Below the pieces are notes generated by a model. That model ran no database searches. It had not been told where the DNA came from and was given only the letters and a program-made list of their open reading frames with translations. 51,726 bases of DNA from Oceanibaculum pacificum (GTDB lineage Bacteria; Pseudomonadota; Alphaproteobacteria; Oceanibaculales; Oceanibaculaceae): the NCBI RefSeq assembly GCF_001618175.1, contig NZ_LPXN01000068.1, positions 1 to 51,726 on the forward strand, in the 5' to 3' direction. This document shows positions 9,054-18,859 of the stretch, in pieces (the stretch's first letter is position 1; the number at the start of each line of letters is the position of its first letter). A program made the translations under genes and the position numbers.

Positions 9054-10001
9054 TTACTCAGCCAGGGTGGCGGCGGCCGCCTCGATAGCGGCGACGGTGC
9101 CGATGGCGGTCGCTTCCAGCCGCGCGTCGATGCGCTTGGCCAGGCCGGTCAGCACCTTGCCCGCGCCCAGCTCGCCAACCCAGGTCACGCCCTGGTCGGC
9201 GGCGTATTTCATGCTTTCGCGCCAGCGCACCATGCCGGTCACCTGCTGCACCAGCAACTGGCGGATCGCCGACGGGTCGCTCTCCGCCTCGGCGGCGACA
9301 TTGGCGATCACCGGCAGCGACGGCTTCTGCAGGCTGACGCCGGCCAGCGCGCGGCCCATCACGTCGGCCGCCGGAGCCATCAGGGTGCAGTGGAAGGGCG
9401 CGCTGACCGGCAGCAGGACGCTGCGCTTCACGCCCTTGGCGGTGGCAATGGCGATGGCGCGCTCGATTGCCGCCTTGTCGCCGCTCAACACCACCTGGCC
9501 GGCGCCATTATCGTTGGCCACGTCGCACACCTGATCCTCGGCCGCCGCGTCGGCGATCTCGCGCGCCAGATCGATCTCCACCCCCAGCATCGCCGCCATC
9601 GCGCCGGCGCCGACGGGAACCGCCTCTTGCATCGCCTGGCCGCGCAGGCGCAGCAGGCGGGCGGCATCCTCCAGCTCCAGCGCGCGCACGGCGGCCAGGG
9701 CGGAATATTCGCCCAGCGAATGGCCGGCGACAAAATCCGCCATCTGCGCCAGCGGCTTGCCAGCCACCGCCTCCAGCGCGCGGGCGGCGGCGACGGAAAC
9801 CGCCATCAATGCCGGCTGGGCGTTCTGCGTCAGCGTCAGCGTCTCCAGCGGCCCCTCGAAGATCAGCGCGGAGAGCTTCTCGCCCAGCGCCTCGTCGACC
9901 ATGTCGAAGATTTCGCGGGCGGCGGGATAGGCCTCGGCCAGTTCCTTGCCCATGCCGACGACCTGGGAGCCTTGACCCGGAAATACGAATGCGCGCTTCA
10001 T
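9054..10001 (-). CDS. fabD: malonyl-CoA:ACP transacylase
   Basis: FabD loads malonyl groups onto acyl carrier protein. The start at 10001 gives 315 residues beginning [13 protein letters not shown], the conserved N-terminus, with AGAGAAG 6-12 nt upstream. The nucleophile is Ser95 in GHSLGEYS, and the partner histidine lies in [10 protein letters not shown]. The gene heads the fab cluster and is divergent from rpsF across a 257-bp region that holds promoters for both directions. Confidence 0.97.
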   Translation of the reverse strand: MKRAFVFPGQGSQVVGMGKELAEAYPAAREIFDMVDEALGEKLSALIFEGPLETLTLTQNAQPALMAVSVAAARALEAVAGKPLAQMADFVAGHSLGEYSALAAVRALELEDAARLLRLRGQAMQEAVPVGAGAMAAMLGVEIDLAREIADAAAEDQVCDVANDNGAGQVVLSGDKAAIERAIAIATAKGVKRSVLLPVSAPFHCTLMAPAADVMGRALAGVSLQKPSLPVIANVAAEAESDPSAIRQLLVQQVTGMVRWRESMKYAADQGVTWVGELGAGKVLTGLAKRIDARLEATAIGTVAAIEAAAATLAE

Positions 10002-10037
10002 GGTCGCTTCTCTTTGCTGGTGGCAAAATGGCGGCAA

Positions 10038-10065
10038 GTGATAGCCGCCTGCGGCGCGGTGTCAA
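10038..10065 (-). promoter_or_regulatory. sigma-70-type promoter for the fab cluster
   Basis: On the minus strand a perfect -35 TTGACA (10065-10060) is followed after 16 nt by TATCAC (10043-10038). Transcription would begin near 10031, about 30 nt before the fabD start. Position and score make this a good candidate; no mapping data are available. Confidence 0.6.
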
Positions 10066-10130
10066 GCCCCGCCCCCCGTTCGGCGCTAAGGTAAAGCCCC
10101 GCCATCTTCGGGAAAACCGCTATTCTGCGC

Positions 10131-10158
10131 TTGAACCGCCCCGGGGTTCGTGTATAAG
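10131..10158 (+). promoter_or_regulatory. sigma-70-type promoter for rpsF-rpsR-DUF2232-rplI
   Basis: A -35 TTGAAC (10131-10136) and a -10 TATAAG (10153-10158) are separated by 16 nt. The predicted start near 10165 leaves a leader of about 95 nt before rpsF, long enough for ribosomal-protein feedback control. Confidence 0.65.
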
Positions 10159-10164
10159 CGGCGC

Positions 10165-10258
10165 TTCGTTTTCCCTTGCCGGCCACGAACCGGCTATGCT
10201 CGCGCGTGGGGTGCTCGCCCCGCCTGCGTGCCGATATAGCCAGAAGGGGTTATATAGT
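10165..10258 (+). promoter_or_regulatory. rpsF leader, possible S6:S18 feedback element
   Basis: The leader between the promoter and the rpsF start holds a GGGG/CCCC hairpin (about 10207-10220) and a downstream CCG triplet near 10231. In many bacteria an S6:S18 complex binds a CCG-containing hairpin in the rpsF leader. The resemblance is only general and the secondary structure was not computed. Confidence 0.25.
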
Positions 10259-10870
10259 ATGGCTTTGTACGAGAGCGTGTGGATCGCACGCCAGGACATT
10301 TCCACTGCGCAGGTCGAAGCGCTGACGGAACAGTTCTCGGCGATCATCAAGGAAGGCGGCGGCGAAGTTAAGTCCCACGAATATTGGGGGCTGCGCAGCC
10401 TGGCCTACAAGATCAATAAGAATCGCAAGGCTCATTACGTCATGTTCAACCTCGACGCGCCGGCGCCCGCCGTCGCGGAGATGGAGCGCAACATGCGCCT
10501 GAACGAAGACGTGATGCGCTGTCTGACCGTGCGCGTCGAGGAACTGACCGAAGGCGGCCAGTCGATCATGATGCAGCAGCGCGGCGAGCGTGGCGACCGT
10601 CCGGAACGGGGCGATCGCGGTGACCGGGGCGATCGCGGCGGCTATCGCGGCGACCGCGGTGATCGCGGCGGCGACCGGGGCGGTGATCGCGGCGGCTATC
10701 GCGGCGACCGCGGTGATCGCGGCGGCGACCGGGGCGGTGATCGCGGCGGCTATCGCGGCGACCGCGGTGATCGCGGCGGCGACCGGGGCGGTGATCGCGG
10801 CGGCTATCGCGGCGAGCGCGGCAGCTACAATCGTGACGAGACCCCCGCCAGCGAAGGAGAAGCCGAATGA
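10259..10870 (+). CDS. rpsF: 30S ribosomal protein bS6 with long RGD-repeat tail
   Basis: Ribosomal protein bS6 binds the platform of the 30S subunit together with bS18. The start [13 protein letters not shown] at 10259 follows AAGGGG by 9 nt. The globular domain covers residues 1-105, and the remaining half of the 203-residue protein is a low-complexity, highly charged tail of Arg, Gly, Asp and Tyr. Extended RG-rich S6 tails occur in other alphaproteobacteria. Here the tail is built from three 18-residue units that are identical at DNA level. The stop overlaps the rpsR start (ATGA). The open frame extending far upstream is not coding. Confidence 0.96.
   Translation: MALYESVWIARQDISTAQVEALTEQFSAIIKEGGGEVKSHEYWGLRSLAYKINKNRKAHYVMFNLDAPAPAVAEMERNMRLNEDVMRCLTVRVEELTEGGQSIMMQQRGERGDRPERGDRGDRGDRGGYRGDRGDRGGDRGGDRGGYRGDRGDRGGDRGGDRGGYRGDRGDRGGDRGGDRGGYRGERGSYNRDETPASEGEAE
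10631..10815 (+). repeat. 54-bp tandem repeat inside rpsF, three full units plus a partial
   Basis: The segment GGCTATCGCGG recurs at intervals of exactly 54 bp (GCTATC at 10641, 10695, 10749 and 10803), and the sequence between copies is identical. Each unit encodes 18 residues of the form [18 protein letters not shown]. The absence of synonymous differences suggests recent expansion or gene conversion. Confidence 0.95.
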
Positions 10871-11109
10871 GCATGCGTCCTGCCGGCCGGCGTCCGTTCA
10901 CCCGGCGCCGCAAATCCTGCCCGTTCTCCGGCCCGAACGCGCCGAAGATCGATTACAAGGACATCCGCCTGCTCGGCCGTTTCATTTCCGAGCGCGGCAA
11001 GATCGTCCCCAGCCGTATCACGGCGGTCTCGACCAAGAAGCAGCGTGAACTGGCCCGTGCCATCAAGCGCGCCCGCTTCCTGTCGCTGCTGCCTTACACG
11101 GTGGAGTGA
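10867..11109 (+). CDS. rpsR: 30S ribosomal protein bS18
   Basis: bS18 forms a heterodimer with bS6 on the 30S platform. The 80-residue basic protein has the family core [28 protein letters not shown] and [16 protein letters not shown]. It overlaps rpsF by 4 bp, giving coupled translation of the two partners. Confidence 0.97.
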   Translation: MSMRPAGRRPFTRRRKSCPFSGPNAPKIDYKDIRLLGRFISERGKIVPSRITAVSTKKQRELARAIKRARFLSLLPYTVE

Positions 11110-11155
11110 CCGTCGCCACTAGAGGTGCCGCGTCGATAGGCGCGGCAGGGATGTG

Positions 11156-12121
11156 ATGGCGCGCTATTGGGGTTTCGCGGGGAGTGCCGGCCTGGCCAGC
11201 GCCGCCCTGTACCTCTCGGTGATCCTCGGATCGCCGGGCGCCTTCCTCCTGGCGTATCTGGCGCCGCTGCCGCTGTTTCTCGCCGGCCTGGGCCTTGGCC
11301 TTTCCGGTGTCGCGGTCGCGGGAATCGTCGGGTCGCTGATTGTCTTCCTGGCCGGCGGCTCGTTTGTCGCCGGGGGCCTTTATTTCGCGATAGAGGCCTT
11401 GCCCATCGTCATTCTGGTGCAGCGTGCTTTGCTGTCGCGCCAGGGTGAGGCAGGCCCCGGTCACGCGGGAACGCTGGAATGGTATCCGCCGGGCCTGCTG
11501 GTGACTTGGCTGGTCGGCATGGCGGCCCTGCTGGTTACCGTTGCCTGGCTGGCTTTGTCGGGCAGCGAGGGCGGCTTGGCCGGCACGGTCGAACGGTTCC
11601 TGTCCGCCGGCTTGTCGGCGATGCTGGAAACGGGCGACGCCGGGGCGGACATGGCCCAGCGGCAGCAGACGATCGGCACGATCGCCGCGCTGTTTCCGGG
11701 GGTCGCGGCGGCGTCCTGGATCGTCATGCTGGCGATCAACGGGGCGCTGGCCCAGGGGCTGCTATCGCGGTTCGACCGGAATATCCGGCCGTCGCCGCGC
11801 ATGGCGGAGACATTTCTACCCGGCTGGATGCTGCCCGCCTTGCTGGCGGCAGCCCTGGTCGGGCTGGCGATGCCGGGCGGTTTCGGCTATATCGGCCGGA
11901 ATCTGATGGTGGTGTTGGCGGTGGCCTACCTGTTCGCCGGTCTGGGCGTGATCCATGCCTTCGTGGCGCGGATGAAAGCCCGGCAGGTGATGATGGTGGG
12001 GATATACGTAACGATGGTTCTTTTCGGTTGGCCGGTGATCCTGGCGGTGGTGCTGGGGGTGGTCGATCAGATGTTCGGGCTGCGGCGTCGGTTCGCCGGC
12101 CCGGCCCAAGGCGAGGAGTAA
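11156..12121 (+). CDS. DUF2232 (YybS-like) membrane protein
   Basis: A 321-residue polytopic membrane protein with about eight hydrophobic segments. Its place between rpsR and rplI is where alphaproteobacteria carry a DUF2232 protein, and the hydrophobic profile fits that family. The function is unknown; the location in a ribosomal operon suggests a growth-linked role, but this is inference. The ATG at 11156 has an AGGGA site a few bases upstream; a GTG one codon earlier is also possible. The stop lies 5 bp before rplI, whose ribosome-binding site is inside this gene. Confidence 0.8.
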   Translation: MARYWGFAGSAGLASAALYLSVILGSPGAFLLAYLAPLPLFLAGLGLGLSGVAVAGIVGSLIVFLAGGSFVAGGLYFAIEALPIVILVQRALLSRQGEAGPGHAGTLEWYPPGLLVTWLVGMAALLVTVAWLALSGSEGGLAGTVERFLSAGLSAMLETGDAGADMAQRQQTIGTIAALFPGVAAASWIVMLAINGALAQGLLSRFDRNIRPSPRMAETFLPGWMLPALLAAALVGLAMPGGFGYIGRNLMVVLAVAYLFAGLGVIHAFVARMKARQVMMVGIYVTMVLFGWPVILAVVLGVVDQMFGLRRRFAGPAQGEE

Positions 12122-12126
12122 AGCTG

Positions 12127-12708
12127 ATGGAAGTCATCCTGCTCGAGCGTGTCGAGAAGCTCGGCCAGATGGGCGACGTTGTGAAGGTGCGGCCGGGTTT
12201 TGCCCGCAACTTCCTGCTGCCCAACAAGAAGGCGCTGCGCGCCACCAAGTCGAACCTGGACCAGTTCAAGGATCGCCGCGCGCAGCTTGAAGCCGAAAAC
12301 CTGACCAAGCGCAAGGAGGCCGAACAGGTCGCCGCGAAGCTCGACGGCATGGCCGTCGTGCTGGTGCGCCAGGCCAGCGAGATGGGCAACCTGTTCGGTT
12401 CCGTGACCGCCCGCGACATCGCGGACGCCGTCACCGCCGCCGGGGTGACCGTCGATAAGCGCCAGGTCGTCATCGACCGGCCGATCAAGACCCTGGGCCT
12501 GTTCGATCTACGCGTCGTGCTGCACCCGGAAGTCGCGGTCACCGTGAAGGCCAATGTGGCCCGCTCGCAGGAAGAGGCCGAGACCCAGGCGAAGACCGGC
12601 GAGGCCTACGTCAATAACGAGCCGGTCGACGAGATCGAGGAACTGATCCTCGCCGCCGAGGACGCCGCCGCCGAGCGCCTGGAAATGGGCGACGACGACG
12701 ACCGCTAA
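12127..12708 (+). CDS. rplI: 50S ribosomal protein bL9
   Basis: bL9 binds 23S rRNA near the L1 stalk and helps maintain reading frame. The 193-residue protein begins [17 protein letters not shown] and contains the signature [16 protein letters not shown]. It is longer than the 149-residue E. coli protein because of an acidic C-terminal extension ending in a run of Asp, as in many alphaproteobacteria. The ribosome-binding site AGGAG lies about 10 nt upstream, inside the end of the DUF2232 gene. A strong terminator follows. Confidence 0.97.
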   Translation: MEVILLERVEKLGQMGDVVKVRPGFARNFLLPNKKALRATKSNLDQFKDRRAQLEAENLTKRKEAEQVAAKLDGMAVVLVRQASEMGNLFGSVTARDIADAVTAAGVTVDKRQVVIDRPIKTLGLFDLRVVLHPEVAVTVKANVARSQEEAETQAKTGEAYVNNEPVDEIEELILAAEDAAAERLEMGDDDDR

Positions 12709-12738
12709 GCGGCCGAACGCTCCCGCTTTTCCATAGGA

Positions 12739-12770
12739 ACGGCGCCTTCCCCGGAAGGCGCCGTTTTCTT
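12739..12770 (+). terminator. rho-independent terminator after rplI
   Basis: A 12-bp perfect inverted repeat (ACGGCGCCTTCC at 12739-12750 and its complement at 12753-12764) is followed by TTTTCTT. It ends the rpsF-rplI operon, so dnaB is probably transcribed from its own promoter. Confidence 0.92.
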
Positions 12771-12783
12771 ATGTCTGGACGGC

Positions 12784-12813
12784 TTATCCCCAGAATTAAC
12801 CGACTGTGGATGA
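12784..12813 (+). promoter_or_regulatory. two inverted DnaA-box-like sites upstream of dnaB
   Basis: TTATCCCCA (12784-12792) on the plus strand and TCATCCACA read on the minus strand (12813-12805) each differ from the DnaA box TTATCCACA at one position. They face each other 12 bp apart, about 80 bp before the dnaB start. Regulation by DnaA is inferred. Confidence 0.4.
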
Positions 12814-12890
12814 CTTCCATCCCCAGCTTCCCCCGCCGACAGGGACGCAGCCCGCTTTGCGGGGCCGGCGGCAGCGGGTAAAGTCGCGCC

Positions 12891-14423
12891 ATGACCGACG
12901 GACACCCTACGCCGCACGCCCTTGGCGCCACCATCATGCCGATGCCGGACCGCGCCGAGCGGCCCGACCCGCAAACCCCGGCCTATCGCATCCCGCCGCA
13001 CAATCTGGAGGCGGAGCAGGCGCTGCTGGGCGCCATTCTGGTGAATAACGGCTCCTTCGAGCGGGTCTCGGAATTCCTGATGAAGGAGCATTTCGCCGAT
13101 CCGGTGAACGGCCGTATCTTCGAGGCCTGCGGCAAGCTGATCGAACGCGGCCAGATGGCCAACCCGATCACGCTGAAGGGCTTCTTCGACCAGGACGGGT
13201 CGCTGGCCGATGTCGGCGGCGCGCAATATCTGGTGAAGCTGGCCGCCTCCGTCGTCACCGTGGTGAATGCGGAGGATTACGGCCGCACCATCTACGATCT
13301 GCATTTGCGCCGCCAGCTCATCGATTTCGGCGAGCAGGTGGTGAACGACGCCTTCAAGCACGATCTCGACATCACCGCCGAAAACCAGATCGAGGCCGCC
13401 GAAGGCAAGCTGTTCGGCCTGGCCGAGACCGGGCGCAGCGAACGCGGCTTCCAAACCTTCTCGCAGGCCATGGCGGTGTCCATCGAGATGGCCGCCAACG
13501 CCTATCGCCGCGAGGGCAAGCTGGCCGGCGTCCCGTCCGGCTTCACCGATCTCGACAAGCTGCTGGGCGGGCTGCATTACTCGGATTTGCTGATCCTCGC
13601 CGGCCGTCCCGCCATGGGCAAGACGTCGCTGGCCACCAACATCGCCTTCTACGCCGCCACCCGCACGCTGGAGCAGGATGAGCGTTTCGTCGTCGCCTTC
13701 TTCTCGCTGGAAATGTCGGCCGAGCAGCTCGCCGCCCGTATCCTGGCCGAGCAGACCGAGATTCCGTCCGAGAAAATCCGCAAGGGCGAGCTGAGCGAGC
13801 AGGATTTCCAGAAGCTGGTGCAGGCGACCCACAGGCTGGAGCGCACGCCGCTGTTCATCGACGACACGCCGGCCCTGCCGGTCTCATCCCTGCGCACCCG
13901 CGCGCGCCGGCTGAAGCGCCAGCACGGGCTGCATATGATCGTGGTCGACTATCTGCAACTGCTGCAACCGCCGGTCGGCGGGCGCACCGAAAACCGGGTG
14001 CAGGAAATCTCCGACATCACCCGGAACCTGAAGGCCATCGCCAAGGAGCTGAACGTGCCGGTGCTGGCCCTCTCGCAGCTCAGCCGCGCCGTCGAGCAGC
14101 GCGAGGACAAGCGCCCGCAATTGGCCGATTTGCGCGAATCCGGCTCCATCGAGCAGGATGCCGACGTGGTCATGTTCGTGTTCCGCGAGGAATATTACCT
14201 GGCCCGCGCCGAGCCAACCCGCCGCCCGGAGGAAGGCGACGAGAAATTCCACGACCGGTTCGAACAGTGGAAGGCGATGTGCGAGAACGCCTACGGCAAG
14301 TCCGAGGTCATCATCGGCAAGCAGCGCCACGGCCCCACCGGCAAGGTCACCCTGCGCTTCGACGGCGCCACCACGAAATTCTCCAACTACATCTCCGACG
14401 ACCATCTGCCGGAAGCGTATTAG
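12891..14423 (+). CDS. dnaB: replicative DNA helicase DnaB
   Basis: DnaB is the ring-shaped hexameric helicase that unwinds DNA at the replication fork. The 510-residue protein has the N-terminal domain beginning IPPHNLEAEQALLGAIL (34-50) and a RecA-like C-terminal domain with Walker A GRPAMGKTS (238-246), Walker B IVVDYLQLL, and the arginine-finger region with SQLSRAVEQRED. No intein or other insertion is seen. It sits just after the rplI terminator, the usual alphaproteobacterial context. Confidence 0.97.
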   Translation: MTDGHPTPHALGATIMPMPDRAERPDPQTPAYRIPPHNLEAEQALLGAILVNNGSFERVSEFLMKEHFADPVNGRIFEACGKLIERGQMANPITLKGFFDQDGSLADVGGAQYLVKLAASVVTVVNAEDYGRTIYDLHLRRQLIDFGEQVVNDAFKHDLDITAENQIEAAEGKLFGLAETGRSERGFQTFSQAMAVSIEMAANAYRREGKLAGVPSGFTDLDKLLGGLHYSDLLILAGRPAMGKTSLATNIAFYAATRTLEQDERFVVAFFSLEMSAEQLAARILAEQTEIPSEKIRKGELSEQDFQKLVQATHRLERTPLFIDDTPALPVSSLRTRARRLKRQHGLHMIVVDYLQLLQPPVGGRTENRVQEISDITRNLKAIAKELNVPVLALSQLSRAVEQREDKRPQLADLRESGSIEQDADVVMFVFREEYYLARAEPTRRPEEGDEKFHDRFEQWKAMCENAYGKSEVIIGKQRHGPTGKVTLRFDGATTKFSNYISDDHLPEAY

Positions 14424-14443
14424 CGCCAGGCAATCACCTGGCG
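14424..14443. terminator. hairpin between convergent dnaB and der
   Basis: A perfect 7-bp stem (CGCCAGG at 14424-14430, CCTGGCG at 14437-14443) with a 6-nt loop begins at the base after the dnaB stop and lies 15 bp before the der stop. It has no T-tract, so termination efficiency is uncertain. Confidence 0.45.
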
Positions 14444-14458
14444 AACGGGATGGGTTGG

Positions 14459-15883
14459 CTACCCCTTATCCGCATAGGGATTGCGGCCTTTGCGCAGATA
14501 GACGCGCACCGGCACGGCGGGCAGGTCGAAATCCTGGCGCAGGCTGTTGACCAGATAGCGCATATAGCTGCCCGGCAGCTCTTCCGGCACGCTGGCCCAG
14601 ATGGCGAAGGTGGGCGGGCGGGTCTTGATCTGCGTCATGTAGCGCAGCTTCAGCCGGCGGCCACGCACCAGCGGCGGCGCATGGGTTTCGGTCAGTGCGC
14701 CCAGCCAGCGATTCAGCGCCCCGGTCGGCACCCGGCGGTTCCAGGTTTCGTAAACCGTGAACACCGCCTTCATCAGCCGGTCGAGATTGCGGCCCTTCAG
14801 CGCCGAGAGCGTCACCACCGGCACGCCCTTCACCTGGTTGAGCGACGTCTCCAACCGGTCGTTCAGGCCGGCCAGTGCCGCGTCCTTGTCCGCCACCGCG
14901 TCCCATTTGTTGAAGGCGATGACGAGGGCGCGCCCCTCCTCCTCCACCATGCGGGCGATGGTGAGGTCCTGCTTGTCCATGCCCAGCTCGGCATCCAGCA
15001 TCAGCACCACGACATGGGCGTAGCGGATGGCGCGCAGCGTATCCTGCACCGACATCTGCTCCAGCTTCTTGTCGATCCGCGCCTTGCGCCGCATGCCGGC
15101 GGTATCGACCAGCCGCACCGGCCGCCCGTCATATTCCCATTCGATGGCAATGGCGTCGCGGGTGATGCCGGCCTCTGGGCCGGTCAGCATGCGTTCCTCG
15201 CCCAGCAATTGGTTCACCAGCGTGGATTTGCCCGCGTTCGGGCGGCCGACAATGGCCATCTGCAGGGTGCGCGGGGGCTCGTCGGGCAGCAGGTCGCCGT
15301 CTGGCACCTCGGCTTCCTCGTCCGGCGGCGGCAAATCCTCCTCCGGCTCCTCATCCTCATAGGTGTCGAACGCATGCTGGGGCGCGCGGGCCTCCAGCGC
15401 GTCATAGAGCTCCGAAAGGCCGATGCCGTGCTGGGCGGAGAAGGGAACCGGATCGCCCAGGCCCAGGGAATAGGCTTCCAGCAAGCCAGGCTCCCCCGCC
15501 TTGCCCTCGCATTTATTGGCCAGCAGGATGACCGGCGTGCTGCCCTTGCGCAGCAGGCGCGCGAAGGCCTCGTCCATCGGGGTCAGGCCGGCGCGGGCGT
15601 CGATCACCATCAGCGCCACGTCGGCTTCCATGATGGCGCGCTCGGTCTGCTGGCGCATCCGGGCTTCCAGGCTGTCGTCGTAGCTATCCTCGAAACCGGC
15701 GGTGTCGACGACCAGGAAGTTGAGCGGGCCCAGACGCCCCTGCCCTTCGCGGCGGTCGCGGGTGACGCCCGGCGTATCGTCGACGATGGCGATCTGCTTG
15801 CCGATCAGCCGGTTGAACAATGTCGACTTGCCGACATTCGGTCGCCCGACGATGGCGACGGTAAAGGGACGGTCTTGCGTCAC
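14459..15883 (-). CDS. der: ribosome biogenesis GTPase Der (EngA)
   Basis: Der is an essential GTPase acting in late 50S assembly. The 474-residue protein has two tandem G domains with P-loops GRPNVGKS (13-20) and GRPNAGKST (about 209-217), separated by an acidic linker rich in Glu, Asp and Pro, and a C-terminal KH-like domain. NKCE and NKWD mark the two G4 motifs. It is convergent with dnaB and lies 31 bp downstream of bamB on the same strand, the common bamB-der pairing. Confidence 0.96.
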   Translation of the reverse strand: MTQDRPFTVAIVGRPNVGKSTLFNRLIGKQIAIVDDTPGVTRDRREGQGRLGPLNFLVVDTAGFEDSYDDSLEARMRQQTERAIMEADVALMVIDARAGLTPMDEAFARLLRKGSTPVILLANKCEGKAGEPGLLEAYSLGLGDPVPFSAQHGIGLSELYDALEARAPQHAFDTYEDEEPEEDLPPPDEEAEVPDGDLLPDEPPRTLQMAIVGRPNAGKSTLVNQLLGEERMLTGPEAGITRDAIAIEWEYDGRPVRLVDTAGMRRKARIDKKLEQMSVQDTLRAIRYAHVVVLMLDAELGMDKQDLTIARMVEEEGRALVIAFNKWDAVADKDAALAGLNDRLETSLNQVKGVPVVTLSALKGRNLDRLMKAVFTVYETWNRRVPTGALNRWLGALTETHAPPLVRGRRLKLRYMTQIKTRPPTFAIWASVPEELPGSYMRYLVNSLRQDFDLPAVPVRVYLRKGRNPYADKG

Positions 15884-15914
15884 GAGGCTTCTGCTCCAGT
15901 AGCGGCGCGACGGA

Positions 15915-17234
15915 TCAGCGAAGCGCGATCAGCTCAGCGTCGTTGGTGATGAAATAGACCGTATTGCCGGCCACCACGGGCGCCACCGTCACGCCGTCCG
16001 GCAGATCGAACTCGCCCAGCACCTCGCCAGTATAGGGCGAGACCGACAACGCCTTGCCATCGGATCCGGCGAGGATGAGCCGGTCGCCGGCCAGCACCGG
16101 GCCGGCCCAGGAGATCGGGTCCTCGCGATCTTCCTCATCCTCGAAACGCGGCAGGCCGGTGATCCAGCGAATCCGGCCCTCGGCGCGGGTCAGCGCCACA
16201 AGCTGGGAATTGTTGGTCAGTATGAAGACATAATCGCCGGCGACCCATGGCATCTCGACGCCGCCAATATCGCGCTCCCAGATGCGCGCGCCCAGGCGGC
16301 GGTCGACGCCGACCATGCGGCCGCTGTGGCTGAGCGCGAACACCATGTCGCGGTCGATCACCGGCCGGCCGCGAATGTCGGCCAGGCTGGAGACGGCGTC
16401 GACGCGCCGCACGGCGGTCAGATTGTCCGACCAGAGCACGCGCCCATTCTCCGCCCGCAAGGCGAAGATTTCACCCGAGGAGAAAGGCGCGATCACCAGA
16501 TCCCGATCCACCGCCGGGCTGGCGCCGCCCAGCAGGCCCGCCACCTCGGAGATGCCGGCATAGCCCCACAGCCGCTCGCCATTCTGCGCGTTCAGCGCGA
16601 TGATCTGATTGTCCAGCGTGACAACGAAGACGCGCCCATCCGTCACCGTCGGGGCGGAGCGCACCGGCGCCGGCACGGGGGAGCGCCAGACCTGCTTGCC
16701 ATCGGCGGCGGAAACCGCAATCACCTCGGCATAGCCGGTGCCGGCGAAGATGCGTCCTTCGGCATAGGCGACGCCTCCGCCGACCACGGCGGCGTCCTCA
16801 TCCTCGGGCGTGGTCTCGAATTCCCAGATTAGGCGGCCGTCCTGCGCCTCGAAAGCGCTGATCTCGCCTTCCGCATCCATGGTGAAAACGCGGCCGCCCG
16901 CGACCACCGGGGCGGCGGTCAGCACCGAGCTGTCGCTGGAGCCGGTGCCGGCATCGGCGCGCCACAGCACGCGCGGCGATTCGCCCAGCGCCAGATGATG
17001 CATCACATGGCTGGGCCGGCCGCCGGGCACGCGCCATTCCGTATTCTCCACCGGGCGCGGCAGGCGCACCGCTAGTTCCGCCACCTCCGGGTCGACCTTC
17101 AGCTCGTTGTCGAACAGCAGCACGGCCACGCGGTCGCCCGGCAATGGCGGCTTCTCCTTCTCGCCGAACCAGCTACAGCCGGCCAGCAGGGTGGAGAGGA
17201 TCAGGGCGGTGGCGACACTCTTGACGTTCATCAT
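15915..17234 (-). CDS. bamB: outer membrane assembly lipoprotein BamB
   Basis: BamB is a beta-propeller lipoprotein of the BAM complex, which inserts outer-membrane proteins. The 439-residue protein has a lipoprotein signal with lipobox LAGC (residues 17-20) and repeated PQQ-like propeller blades, for example [19 protein letters not shown] and LWGYAGISE. The name of the repeat does not mean that PQQ is bound. It lies between a YfgM-like gene and der, an order found in many Proteobacteria. Translation could start at either of two adjacent ATG codons. Confidence 0.92.
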   Translation of the reverse strand: MMNVKSVATALILSTLLAGCSWFGEKEKPPLPGDRVAVLLFDNELKVDPEVAELAVRLPRPVENTEWRVPGGRPSHVMHHLALGESPRVLWRADAGTGSSDSSVLTAAPVVAGGRVFTMDAEGEISAFEAQDGRLIWEFETTPEDEDAAVVGGGVAYAEGRIFAGTGYAEVIAVSAADGKQVWRSPVPAPVRSAPTVTDGRVFVVTLDNQIIALNAQNGERLWGYAGISEVAGLLGGASPAVDRDLVIAPFSSGEIFALRAENGRVLWSDNLTAVRRVDAVSSLADIRGRPVIDRDMVFALSHSGRMVGVDRRLGARIWERDIGGVEMPWVAGDYVFILTNNSQLVALTRAEGRIRWITGLPRFEDEEDREDPISWAGPVLAGDRLILAGSDGKALSVSPYTGEVLGEFDLPDGVTVAPVVAGNTVYFITNDAELIALR

Positions 17235-17252
17235 ACTAGGATTGTTCCGGCA

Positions 17253-17897
17253 TCATTCCGGCAGGGCCTGGAGCATCTCCGCCGCCCGCGCCCGCACGCC
17301 GGACGGCGCTTCCGTATCGTCGACCAGCTGGCGCAGCAACCGGCGCGCTTCCGCCCGGTTGCCCTGCTTCTCGGCCGCCAGCGCGGTGATCTCGCGCGCC
17401 AGGTGACGCCAGGGGCTGCTGCCCGCCGCCAGGCCCGACAGGCTGGTGACGGCGCCGGCGGCGTCGTCCGCCTGGAGCCGGCGATAGGCGCCGAGCACGA
17501 TGGCAAGATCACGGAAAGGCTGCGCCGCGGCACTATCGGCCGCCAGCGCGTCATAGGCGTCGATGGCGCCCGGCAGGTCGCCGGCCTCCGCCATCAGCCC
17601 GGCCTGCTCCAGCCGGGCCAGCGCGGCATAGCCGTATTTCGCCTCGCCGGCCACGGCGGCAAAATCGCGGATCGCCTGATCGGCATTCTCCTGCCCGGCC
17701 ACGGCCAGGGCTGCGGCGAAGCGCTCGGCCTCGGCGGCCCGCTGGCTGGCACTGTAATGCTGCCAGCCGACATAGCCCACCGTGCCGATCAGAATCGCGG
17801 CCACGGCGGCGATGATCAGGATGTTGTATTTCTTCCAGATGCGCTGCAGGTTCTCCTGGCGCATCTCCTCGTCGATTTCGCGAAAAATATCGGCCAC
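17253..17897 (-). CDS. YfgM-like tetratricopeptide membrane protein
   Basis: A 214-residue inner-membrane protein with a short cytoplasmic N-terminus, one transmembrane helix (about 26-47, YNILIIAAVAAILIGTVGYV) and a periplasmic alpha-helical repeat domain. This is the architecture of YfgM, which works with SecYEG and the chaperone PpiD. The GTG start at 17897 gives the conserved VADIFREIDEEMRQE; the frame continues upstream without similarity. The neighbour bamB lies 18 bp downstream. Function is inferred from architecture and context. Confidence 0.8.
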   Translation of the reverse strand: MADIFREIDEEMRQENLQRIWKKYNILIIAAVAAILIGTVGYVGWQHYSASQRAAEAERFAAALAVAGQENADQAIRDFAAVAGEAKYGYAALARLEQAGLMAEAGDLPGAIDAYDALAADSAAAQPFRDLAIVLGAYRRLQADDAAGAVTSLSGLAAGSSPWRHLAREITALAAEKQGNRAEARRLLRQLVDDTEAPSGVRARAAEMLQALPE

Positions 17898-18077
17898 GGG
17901 CAAGCTTCTCGGTTTGGGGCGTCGTTCGGACGGCGTCTTGAGGCGGCGTAAGGTAGCCTCGCTCCCCCGGCAATGCAATGGAAGCCGGGAAAGCCGGGCG
18001 GAAGCCCTTTACCTGCCGGACGAAAACGGCAAAACTGTAACAAATATGCGGACTCGCCGAAGGGTTATGCCTGACGC

Positions 18078-18413
18078 ATGAATCAATTCGTTCGTCTTAC
18101 CGATTACCGCCAGCACCGGCGCGGCACTTATTTCACCCGGCAGGAGCTGGGCCAGATTCTGAATGTGTACAGCCGACGCGTCGCCACCGGCGAATGGCGC
18201 GACTATGCCATCGATCATGATGGCGCGATGGCGATCTTCTCGATCTTCCGGCACACCCATGAAACGCCGCTCTACGCCATCGCCAAATGCAGCCGGGGGC
18301 CGCAGCGGCCGATCGACTACATCCTGTTCAACGGCCCGCGCAAATTGAGGCGCGCCGGCACGCTGGCCGAGCTGCTCGATGCCTTCGACCGCAAGCTGAA
18401 ACTCGTCACCTGA
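18078..18413 (+). CDS. DUF2794 family protein
   Basis: This 111-residue cytoplasmic protein matches the DUF2794 family, small proteins conserved in Alphaproteobacteria with no known function. Recognisable segments are FTRQELGQILNVYSRRVATG (20-39), EWRDYAI (40-46) and a Phe-Asn-Gly-Pro-Arg-Lys segment near the C-terminus. It is transcribed divergently from the YfgM-like gene. No catalytic motif is obvious. Its conservation makes it a useful lineage marker. Confidence 0.85.
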   Translation: MNQFVRLTDYRQHRRGTYFTRQELGQILNVYSRRVATGEWRDYAIDHDGAMAIFSIFRHTHETPLYAIAKCSRGPQRPIDYILFNGPRKLRRAGTLAELLDAFDRKLKLVT

Positions 18414-18444
18414 CTTTTCCGCCGGTTCGGCCGATACTGCGGTC

Positions 18445-18765
18445 ATGGGCGATATCGTCGCAATCCTGCTTGCCGTGGCGCTGGCGGCCCTGGTGATCGC
18501 CGGGCCGCTGCTGTACTGGTTTGGCCGGCGGATGGAAGCGGCGCCGGCGCGCCCGCCGATGCCGGTCAAGCCGGCAGCTTTTGCCCGCCCCCCGGCCGAA
18601 TCCGCCCCGCAGGACGGCGCTATCGATGCCCGCCAGGTCACCCGCGACATCACGCAGCGCACGCGCAAGCGGCGCCAGGGCGGCCTCACACCCCTGGTCG
18701 AGCGCGACCCGGAGGCCGTGGCCAGGCTTCTCTCCGGCATGATCCGCGACCCGCGCGACCGATAG
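18445..18765 (+). CDS. small hypothetical membrane-anchored protein
   Basis: The 106-residue product has one N-terminal transmembrane helix (about 4-26) followed by a Pro/Ala-rich linker and a basic C-terminal segment containing RQVTRDITQRTRKRRQGG. I do not recognise a family. It follows DUF2794 by 31 bp and precedes another small membrane protein, so the three may be one transcription unit. The reading frame and codon use look like neighbouring real genes, but evidence for expression is only indirect. Confidence 0.6.
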   Translation: MGDIVAILLAVALAALVIAGPLLYWFGRRMEAAPARPPMPVKPAAFARPPAESAPQDGAIDARQVTRDITQRTRKRRQGGLTPLVERDPEAVARLLSGMIRDPRDR

Positions 18766-18859
18766 GGTCTCCTGGCGCAATCCTTGCGTGTTTGCGGGCA
18801 TGACCGGATACTCGCCTCACCCCGCACGCCCCGCCTCCACCCGCAAGACTGGTTCGAGC

